Source: Alphaproteobacteria bacterium (GTDB taxonomy: Bacteria > Pseudomonadota > Alphaproteobacteria > RF32 > CAG-239). From it: DNA of 64,000 bases. Shown here in pieces: positions 58,070 through 64,000 of the stretch. The stretch is from NCBI GenBank assembly GCA_017635595.1, contig JAGBLF010000018.1:38664-102663 (forward strand), in the 5' to 3' direction. Under the pieces are notes generated by a model that was not told where the DNA came from, made no database searches, and worked only from the letters and a program-made list of their open reading frames with translations. A program made the position numbers and the translations under genes. Positions within the stretch are counted from its first letter, which is position 1, and the number at the start of each line of letters is the position of its first letter.

Positions 58070-58444
58070 ATGAAATTCTTAAAAAATAATATCTTAAGCC
58101 TGACACTTATGACTGTATTATTTTCAGTTGTTATGATGGGCGATGCATCGGCATCCGTTTTCGGTACAGCCGGTGGTAAGTTGGTTAACTTATTTAAAAA
58201 TGCCAAGATGATCATCTTTATTATCGGTGGTTTCGGTTTGATTGCATTGGCTTTCCAAGCCATCTTCGGCAAAGTTAAATGGGCATGGTTCGCTGCTTTG
58301 GCTTTCGGTTTGGCAGTAGTTGCCGCTGCAAGTTCTATTATTACATATGCAGCAAACAGCGATGCTGTATTCAGTCGTTCTGAAGATCAATCTTTGGGCG
58401 ATACATTGGGTACTGGCTCAGGTCAAACCGGCTCAAACTTCTAA
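58070..58444 (+). CDS. VirB2-like pilin 1
   Basis: A 124-residue protein with a signal peptide (LSLTLMTVLFSVVMMGDASA) and two membrane helices separated by the short basic loop GKVKWAW, the VirB2/TrbC arrangement. Its C terminus is polar and Gly/Ser/Gln rich. A strong binding site (GAAGGAGAAG) and a downstream mRNA hairpin suggest high expression. It is the first of three tandem paralogues and the likely major T4SS pilin, though VirB2 proteins cannot be assigned firmly by sequence alone. Confidence 0.7.
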   Translation: MKFLKNNILSLTLMTVLFSVVMMGDASASVFGTAGGKLVNLFKNAKMIIFIIGGFGLIALAFQAIFGKVKWAWFAALAFGLAVVAAASSIITYAANSDAVFSRSEDQSLGDTLGTGSGQTGSNF

Positions 58445-58453
58445 TAATCAGAA

Positions 58454-58488
58454 TATATCGGGCAGGAGTTCGTCTCCTGTCCGATATA
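58454..58488 (+). promoter_or_regulatory. Long mRNA hairpin after VirB2-like pilin 1
   Basis: A 15-base-pair stem (58454-58468 with 58474-58488, one G-T) closes a TTCGT loop ten bases after the pilin stop. There is no T-tract. It probably protects or sets the 3' end of a pilin-only mRNA, giving more pilin than downstream products. Confidence 0.55.
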
Positions 58489-58510
58489 CGGCGCTAAAGG
58501 GAGGCGTGTT

Positions 58511-58843
58511 ATGTTGTGTAGAAAAATAAAGAATTTTTTATATGAGAACAAATTCACAATTTTGTTGGTTTGCTCTTTATTTTTGTATACAACTGGTGCC
58601 GAGGCTGCCGTGTTCGGAAAATTAACCGAGGCAGGTACCACAATTTTCCAGGGTTTAAGAAAAGTTATCTATCCGGCAGCAACCATTGGTGTCGCCTGCG
58701 TTTGTATTGCGGGTATGTTCGGCAATTTTAACTGGAAATGGTTGGTGGCTATTCTTTTGGGCGTTTTTATTATCGCGTATGCCGAACAAACCGGCGGTTT
58801 AGCTACCGGCTCTGATGAAATTGATTTAAGCGGAAATAGTTAA
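58511..58843 (+). CDS. VirB2-like pilin 2
   Basis: A 110-residue protein behind GGGAGGCGTG. It has a signal peptide (KFTILLVCSLFLYTTGAEA), then two hydrophobic helices around the loop FGNFNWKW, and a short acidic tail. The layout and the W-K-W loop resemble the neighbours at 58070 and 58855; residue identity is low. Call rests on architecture and operon position. Confidence 0.6.
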   Translation: MLCRKIKNFLYENKFTILLVCSLFLYTTGAEAAVFGKLTEAGTTIFQGLRKVIYPAATIGVACVCIAGMFGNFNWKWLVAILLGVFIIAYAEQTGGLATGSDEIDLSGNS

Positions 58844-58854
58844 AGGAGGCTGAA

Positions 58855-59256
58855 ATGAAAATAATGTATGGGATAAAATTCAGTTTTCTTATTTTTGCAT
58901 CAATGTTTATTTCATCTGCGGCACAAGCTGCCGGAGCGGGAGAAATTTTTGATCAGCTGGCTGCCCGAGCTCAAAATTTAGGCGGCGGTTTGCGAGATGT
59001 CGGATATATTATCGCAGCGTTCGGTCTTATCGTCTTTTCCTTTATGGCTATATTTAATAAAATTTCGTGGAAAAACTTAGCTTACATTATGATGAGCTGT
59101 TTCGTTTTGTCGTTTATGGCGATGCTTATTAATGAAATTGGCAGCGGTGGCAGACAAGCACCGAATTTGAGCTTTGATACGGGAAAATCCGGCGGCAAGG
59201 CTGATAACGGTTCTCAGGATCCGTTGCAGGTCAATGTCAGTAAGGACAAAAATTGA
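58855..59256 (+). CDS. VirB2-like pilin 3
   Basis: A 133-residue protein with a signal peptide (FASMFISSAAQAAG), two membrane helices separated by FNKISWKN, and a longer Gly/Ser/Asn/Lys-rich tail of about 40 residues. It starts 11 bases after pilin 2 behind AAAGGAGG. It is the third architectural paralogue in a row. Confidence 0.6.
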   Translation: MKIMYGIKFSFLIFASMFISSAAQAAGAGEIFDQLAARAQNLGGGLRDVGYIIAAFGLIVFSFMAIFNKISWKNLAYIMMSCFVLSFMAMLINEIGSGGRQAPNLSFDTGKSGGKADNGSQDPLQVNVSKDKN

Positions 59257-59286
59257 AAATTAACAGGAAAAAAGGCATAAGTTAAG

Positions 59287-59733
59287 ATGAAATTATTGTT
59301 TTTGGTATCAGCAATTTTTCTGTATTCAACATCAGTGTCGTTTGCATATATTGATGATACCGAAGCCGGCGAGGCTGAAACTATTGCCGGCGACCAAAAT
59401 ACAAATCTATATCGTCTGCAATCAAGCGGACTGATGAAAATTAAGAAATTTAAAGAAATCGATAATTTAATTACACAGCGTAAAGCCAGCGGTAAAAGTG
59501 TTGATGTTGCCGATATCGAAACACTGATTACTGTCGACAAACAGGATAAAGAGCAAGAAGAATTGCAAGCACAGTTGGCAGATATTGAAAAACTAATTTC
59601 TGCACCTAAGCAATTGCGCGCCGATATAACACCGGATATTTATGAAAAATTAGTTACCGTCCAACGCCAGAATGTGCGTGATCGCGATGTTGCCGCGGCT
59701 CTGATTTCAGAATTTAAAATAGGGAGACGGTAA
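59287..59733 (+). CDS. Small secreted coiled-coil protein of the vir-like operon
   Basis: A 148-residue protein with a signal peptide (LLFLVSAIFLYSTSVSFA), an acidic stretch, then a helical region with Glu/Lys/Gln heptads (KQDKEQEELQAQLADIEKLI). No family recognised. It sits between the pilins and virB3; overlap of its stop with the next ATG (TAATG) shows coupling. It may be a periplasmic assembly factor. Confidence 0.7.
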   Translation: MKLLFLVSAIFLYSTSVSFAYIDDTEAGEAETIAGDQNTNLYRLQSSGLMKIKKFKEIDNLITQRKASGKSVDVADIETLITVDKQDKEQEELQAQLADIEKLISAPKQLRADITPDIYEKLVTVQRQNVRDRDVAAALISEFKIGRR

Positions 59734-60023
59734 TGAGAGAAGAAATCTTAAAAGCCGTAGCACAACCTCCGAAAGTTTTATGGGCCCCCATGATTCCTGC
59801 AGTGATTAATTTAGGCATTCAATTCCCGATGATGTTTATGGGTATCGGTGTTGCAAATATGAATCCGCTGTTTTTCATTGTTTTAATTATTGCATCACAT
59901 GTTGCGCTGTGTGCAGCCGGTTTCAAAGAACCCCACTTATCAACCATGATGCAGGCATACGGACAAACATATATCAAAACAACAAATTTGTATCAAGAGA
60001 TAGGGAATAAGTATGCACCATGA
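59733..60023 (+). CDS. virB3: VirB3-like protein
   Basis: VirB3 is a small inner-membrane protein that works with VirB4. This 96-residue protein has a short cytoplasmic N terminus (EEILKAVAQPPKVLWAPM), two membrane helices and a cytoplasmic tail with KEPHLSTMMQAYGQTY, which fits VirB3. It overlaps virB4 by four bases, the usual linkage. Confidence 0.75.
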   Translation: MREEILKAVAQPPKVLWAPMIPAVINLGIQFPMMFMGIGVANMNPLFFIVLIIASHVALCAAGFKEPHLSTMMQAYGQTYIKTTNLYQEIGNKYAP

Positions 60024-62449
60024 ATGAATATGATTTTTTCAGTATATTTGTACAAGGATTGAATAATATTCAAGTCGCCGTTGCTGTTATAGGTATAGCT
60101 TCGGCGGCATCGTTTGCGGTATTACTGTCGACAAAATTCGGTAATTGGGTGCTGCCGCAACCGCGCGAATCCAGAGTGTCGGATTTTTTACCTTTTCAAA
60201 AATTGATGTCTGACGGTGTGACTATTCAATGCCGAAATAGTTCGTATGCGCGTGTTTTTCAACTTGAAGGTGTGGATTTGTCAGCAGCGACAGGTGAGAA
60301 AGTTTATTCCATGATGGAAGCTCGAAAGTCGTGGATTGACGATATGGCCAATATGCAAATTATTTGCCGCGTTATCACCACGCGTGAGCGTGTTTCTTTG
60401 GAAGATGAGAAAAGAGATTTCGGTAATCCGCTTTTGGATACAATATCCCAAATATGGTTTGCCAATATGAGCCGTGTTTACAGTAACAAACACTATATTA
60501 TACTGTCGGTTATTGATCGAAAAGATGCCTTAAAAGATTTGAACTATGCCTCTCAAAGCTTATTATCGACATTGGGCGAATATTCGGTAAGTCCTATGTA
60601 TGAAACCGATACAAGCCCGGTAGAAGACAGCCCGTTCTATCTGTTTGCACAGATATGCTCGCCGGTAAGCCGTCCTCGTCCTAAAGTTCGTAACACCGAA
60701 GGATCGCAATTGTGTGAGATGTTAACGGCCGACCACATTCATTTTACCAAAGAGGAAGGGTTAATTCATTTCTTCTCGGGTGATATACATGTATATGAAG
60801 CGATAATGGGCATTCGTGTCAGCGGAGATTCGATGGATGAAAGTATGATTTATTCGCTAAATGCCATTGATTGCGAATTGATTCTTTTGCACAATATTCG
60901 ACCGTTGTTCAGGTCGGCGGCACGTGCTTTATTGCTCCAACAACAAAGAATGGCCATGACAACCAGCTTATCCGGCGGTGTTATAGAACAATACGGAGAA
61001 GCATTAGCCAGCATTGATGACAGCGATAACGATTATCAATCGCTTTGTGAATATTCAATGTCCATCATTATCAAAGGCGAAAGTAAAGAAGAAGTCGATT
61101 TCGGCGAATCGGAGGTTCAAAGAATTTGTCGCTCGTTCGGTATAACGCCGGTGCGTGAGGGTTGGGTTGCACAGGCCGTGTTTTTTACGCAATTTCCGAC
61201 TTATGACACATATCCCAGAACATATCGCTACCTTTCCAGAGTTATTGCCATGGGTATTACAATGGATAAGCCGCCTGAAGGTTTTGGTAAGAGTGACTGG
61301 GGTAAGGGGGCTATTTCCGTCTTTCGTACCATGTCGGGTTCGGCATATCGTTTTCAATTTCATGTAAGTGCCGAAGAATCTGCGGTGGCGCACTGTTGTA
61401 TTATCGGTCCTACCGGTCAAGGTAAAACAACCTTATTAACATTTTTAGCCGGTCAGGCGATGCGGCATGGTGATTTAAGGGTATTCTTCTTTGACCGACA
61501 CTTAGGTGCGCAAATTTTTACCCGTGCGGTAAAAGGCGCTTATGTCGGTTTTGACGGTGACGAGAAAAATGTGTCACTTAATCCGTTTGACTGTACAAAT
61601 ACCAGTGAAAACAGAGCATTTTTACGCCGGTGGTTAAAATCTATTACCATGGTTGATGATGCGTTGGCCGACCGTGAGGTATCACGTGCCGTGACAACGG
61701 CGTTTGATTATTTGAAACCTGAAGAACGTCTGTTGAAAAATTTGTATAAAAGCTGTTTTTCACCGACCGGTAATATGCGCCGTGAGCTGTATCGTTGGGT
61801 AAATCCGGATCAATACGGGGCCATTTTTAACGGACAGGATGACAGTTTGGATTTGAAAAGCCGCCGTTTTATGGCATTTGACTTTACACATATTTTTGAG
61901 GATGAGAATTTAGCACCTGCCGTAATCAGTTATATTATGCACCGAATACAGTCTGAAACCGGTGAAACCGGCGCTCCGTCGTTGATTATGATCGATGAAA
62001 CAGCGCCGATGTTAAAACACCCGATGTTTAGAGATTATTTTATTATCGGTCTGCAAGAAGGACGTAAAAAACGTCAGGCATATTTGTGTGCGTTCCAACA
62101 ACCGAATATTATTGATAAGCTTGATGTCGGTGAGGTTATTCGCGGTCAATGCCAAACAGTTATATTCTTCCGCAATCCGCAAGCACAGCCTGAAGATTAC
62201 GCCAACTGGAATCTGACACAAGCGGAAATGGATTTTATTTTCGGTAAAAGCTATCGAGATTTTCCGTACGCAATTTTATTGTCAAGACCGGTTACCGGCG
62301 AATCGGTTATTTTAGATGTCAATCTGGGCGGATTGGGCAAATACTTAAGAATCTACAACTCCGGTCGCAAGAACGTTTTGTTGGTTCAGCAACTGATAAA
62401 AGAGTATGGCGAAGACGGATTTGTTACAAAATATTTAAATATTGCATAG
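60020..62449 (+). CDS. virB4: VirB4/TraC-type secretion ATPase
   Basis: The 809-residue protein starts with one membrane helix, then a VirB4 N-terminal domain (LPFQKLMSDGVTIQCRN). The ATPase has Walker A GPTGQGKTT (about 463-471), Walker B SLIMIDETAPM and a late AFQQPNIIDKL motif. VirB4 proteins energise pilus assembly and substrate transfer in type IV secretion. It is the clearest T4SS component in the window and fixes the nature of the operon. Confidence 0.92.
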   Translation: MNEYDFFSIFVQGLNNIQVAVAVIGIASAASFAVLLSTKFGNWVLPQPRESRVSDFLPFQKLMSDGVTIQCRNSSYARVFQLEGVDLSAATGEKVYSMMEARKSWIDDMANMQIICRVITTRERVSLEDEKRDFGNPLLDTISQIWFANMSRVYSNKHYIILSVIDRKDALKDLNYASQSLLSTLGEYSVSPMYETDTSPVEDSPFYLFAQICSPVSRPRPKVRNTEGSQLCEMLTADHIHFTKEEGLIHFFSGDIHVYEAIMGIRVSGDSMDESMIYSLNAIDCELILLHNIRPLFRSAARALLLQQQRMAMTTSLSGGVIEQYGEALASIDDSDNDYQSLCEYSMSIIIKGESKEEVDFGESEVQRICRSFGITPVREGWVAQAVFFTQFPTYDTYPRTYRYLSRVIAMGITMDKPPEGFGKSDWGKGAISVFRTMSGSAYRFQFHVSAEESAVAHCCIIGPTGQGKTTLLTFLAGQAMRHGDLRVFFFDRHLGAQIFTRAVKGAYVGFDGDEKNVSLNPFDCTNTSENRAFLRRWLKSITMVDDALADREVSRAVTTAFDYLKPEERLLKNLYKSCFSPTGNMRRELYRWVNPDQYGAIFNGQDDSLDLKSRRFMAFDFTHIFEDENLAPAVISYIMHRIQSETGETGAPSLIMIDETAPMLKHPMFRDYFIIGLQEGRKKRQAYLCAFQQPNIIDKLDVGEVIRGQCQTVIFFRNPQAQPEDYANWNLTQAEMDFIFGKSYRDFPYAILLSRPVTGESVILDVNLGGLGKYLRIYNSGRKNVLLVQQLIKEYGEDGFVTKYLNIA

Positions 62450-62523
62450 GTTTTTAAAAAAGTGTTTTTTTTAAGGTCAAATTATTGTAAAATGAAATAA
62501 AGAATTCTTGCAAGGAGGTTATC

Positions 62524-64000
62524 ATGATAAAAAAGGTAAATTTAGGTGTCATTGCGGTTGCAATATTATTGATAACCGGCTTTGCTCAGCGGGCAGAAGC
62601 ATTTCCTCTTCCAACTATGGATATGAAAAAGCTGATGGATAACGCCAAAATTGTCATGAACCAAGTTCAGGAAATTAAAGCGGAAGTCGAAAGTAATATG
62701 CACATTATTCAAGAAATTCAAAACGGCGGTTTCGGTGCTGCCGTGAATGATTTGTTTGGTAAAATTGAAAATGGCGACTATGATCGTTTCGGTAATCGTT
62801 TGAAGACTATCAAGAAAGCTTCACAAGACAGTTTAGATGAAGTTAAAGATAGCCAAACAAGATCCAAGGCCGAAAAAGAAGCCAGAAAAAAAGGTATGTC
62901 TAAAGAAGAAGCTCAAAAGTATGCTGATGAAAAAGTGGCAGAGCAGCAAGCAAAACGTGAAGAAGAACGTATGTTGAGGGCTCAGGCACAAGCGGAGGCT
63001 AAAGCAAATCGCCAGAAGACAGGAATTGAAAAAGCATATAACTGGTTGAAAGATAATCGTTCTGTTACAGATGCTGTTCGTAGCGGTGCTACTGCAGCTC
63101 AAAGCGGTAATTGGGGCGGTGTTGCCAGTTCGGTTCTTGCCGGTACGGGTGATACTTTGAGTGCAAACGGCAAAGGAAACTCGGGCAGTCTCTTAACGGG
63201 ATTAGCCGGAAATGCCGGAAATATGGTAAATTCGGCAACCAGCGGTAATTGGGGCGGTGTTGCCAGTTCGGCTCTTTCGGGTGTCGGTGGTGCTGTAACT
63301 GGTGCTAACCAGACTAAGATGGAAAAATGTGCTGCCGGCGATACGGCTTGTGAAGCCAGAAACCAAGAAAGACAAAAGAAGGCTAATGCCGGTAATTTGG
63401 TATCAGGGTTAGCAGGTAATGCCGGAAATATGGTAAATTCGGCAACCAGCGGTAATTGGGGCGGCGTTGCGAGCTCGGCTCTTTCGGGTGTCGGTGGTGC
63501 TGTAACTGGTGCTAACCAGAATAAGATGGAAAAATGTGCTACCGGTGATACAGATTGTGAAGCTAGAAATCAAGCCAGACAAAATAAAACGAATACCGGT
63601 AATCTGTTAACGGGATTAGCAGGTAATGCCGGAAATATGGTAAATTCGGCAACCAGCGGTAATTGGGGCGGTGTTGCCAGTTCGGCTCTTTCGGGTGTCG
63701 GTAATACGGTGGCAAACGCAAGTCAAAATAAAATGGAGACTTGCAAAGCCGGCGATGCAGACTGCGAAGCCAGAAACAAGGCTAGACAAAATAAAACCAC
63801 AATAGGTAAAATTTTGTCAGATACGGCAGGAGATACCGGCAATATGGTAAATTCAGCCGCCAGCGGTAATTGGGGCGCTGCGATAGGTTCGGCAGGCAAA
63901 GGAGTCGCAACAGGATTAACGTCCGGCGGAAACGCAAAAGTCGGCGATATTGTAAGTAAAGCTTCTGCCGGTGCGGCAGGTGCAGTCAATGCAGCTCAAA
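62524..64000 (+). CDS. VirB5-position secreted repeat protein (3' truncated)
   Basis: Frame open to the window end (492 codons read) from ATG 62524 behind AAGGAGG. A signal peptide (to AEA, about residue 26) is followed by a VirB5-like helical region (MDMKKLMDNAKIVMNQVQEI), a Lys/Glu/Ala coiled coil (about 115-165) and a repeat region. Three 69-residue repeats (207 bases each: 63187-63393, 63394-63600, 63601-63807) are preceded by a half unit and followed by a diverged fourth. Each full unit contains SGNWGGVASSALSGVG and a C-x2-GD-x2-CEARN motif. VirB5 normally follows VirB4 and decorates the pilus tip; identity as VirB5 is inferred from position and N terminus. Confidence 0.75.
   Translation, partial: MIKKVNLGVIAVAILLITGFAQRAEAFPLPTMDMKKLMDNAKIVMNQVQEIKAEVESNMHIIQEIQNGGFGAAVNDLFGKIENGDYDRFGNRLKTIKKASQDSLDEVKDSQTRSKAEKEARKKGMSKEEAQKYADEKVAEQQAKREEERMLRAQAQAEAKANRQKTGIEKAYNWLKDNRSVTDAVRSGATAAQSGNWGGVASSVLAGTGDTLSANGKGNSGSLLTGLAGNAGNMVNSATSGNWGGVASSALSGVGGAVTGANQTKMEKCAAGDTACEARNQERQKKANAGNLVSGLAGNAGNMVNSATSGNWGGVASSALSGVGGAVTGANQNKMEKCATGDTDCEARNQARQNKTNTGNLLTGLAGNAGNMVNSATSGNWGGVASSALSGVGNTVANASQNKMETCKAGDADCEARNKARQNKTTIGKILSDTAGDTGNMVNSAASGNWGAAIGSAGKGVATGLTSGGNAKVGDIVSKASAGAAGAVNAAQ
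63103..64000 (+). repeat. 207-bp tandem repeats inside the VirB5-position gene
   Basis: Exact-period repeats at 63187-63393, 63394-63600 and 63601-63807 share long nearly identical DNA blocks (for example GGTAATTGGGGCGG at about 63247, 63457, 63661). A half unit (63103-63186) and a diverged unit (from 63808) flank them. High DNA identity implies recent duplication or gene conversion, so copy number may vary between strains. Confidence 0.9.

Noticed and set aside
57889..58272. 127-codon minus-strand ORF in the pil/vir divergent gap
   Set aside because: It overlaps the start of the first VirB2-like gene on the other strand, has no ribosome binding site and reads as a low-complexity shadow.
63103..63807. 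CRISPR-like array
   Set aside because: The period is 207 bases with a continuous reading frame; there are no short repeats with unique spacers.
63723..63989. 88-codon minus-strand ORF within the repeat protein gene
   Set aside because: A compositional shadow of the Gly/Ala/Asn-rich repeats on the other strand.
47436..64000. Dot/Icm (type IVB) secretion system
   Set aside because: A DotB-like ATPase and R64-like pil genes are suggestive, but the VirB3/VirB4 pair is VirB-like and no DotA, DotG, DotH or IcmT-type gene is visible.

Overview
The window is a continuous stretch of AT-rich, gene-dense bacterial chromosome (about 40% GC by eye), most likely from an alphaproteobacterium. The evidence is a split ATP synthase locus carrying only F0 genes in the order atpI-atpB-atpE-atpF'-atpF (with both b and b'), a dciA (DUF721) gene followed by a DsbA-like gene, and the addB-addA-trxA block. 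I cannot fix the family; the low GC, dispersed palindromic repeats and paralogous VirB2-like genes would suit a host-associated or gut lineage. No tRNA, rRNA, CRISPR array, transposase or prophage gene is visible.

Positions 1-33,400 are mostly housekeeping. On the plus strand come a truncated Sel1/SH3 membrane protein, tgt, a LOG-family protein, an ABC exporter and class II aldolase. A repeat-rich gap (5.7-6.2 kb) follows. The minus-strand block 6.2-11.0 kb holds a small membrane protein, a XerC/D recombinase, dciA, a DsbA-like protein and the F0 genes. From 11.0 to 27.1 kb on the plus strand are aroK, rph, rdgB, addB, addA, trxA, rplQ, murJ, a DUF2333 protein, an Nfu-type Fe-S protein, a Bax-like glucosaminidase and an orphan sensor kinase; one small gene in this stretch is on the minus strand. 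Then come a CDF metal exporter, a GldFG-like ABC system fused into one 1156-residue protein, its ATPase, and a degenerate AnmK homologue, all on the minus strand.

Positions 33,400-46,300 hold tyrS, an orphan substrate-binding protein, uvrA, a small HTH gene with a highly structured attenuator-like leader, a histidine phosphatase-QueH fusion, an LD-carboxypeptidase, a CstA-like transporter, an ABC exporter with an added extracytoplasmic domain, and an M29 aminopeptidase.

Positions 46,300-64,000 are the most unusual part. A minus-strand operon is colinear with the R64/IncI thin-pilus (type IVb) genes PilL-PilN-PilO-PilP-PilQ-PilR-PilS. It is flanked on one side by a separate PilT/DotB-like ATPase and on the other by a divergent plus-strand operon with three VirB2-like pilins, a small secreted coiled-coil protein, VirB3, VirB4 and a VirB5-position secreted protein. 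That last protein carries perfect-length 69-residue tandem repeats, each with a paired-cysteine motif, and runs off the window end. Together the two operons look like a composite type IVb pilus/type IV secretion machine. Genes for VirB6 and VirB8-VirB11/D4, a prepilin peptidase and substrates are not in view and may lie beyond 64,000.
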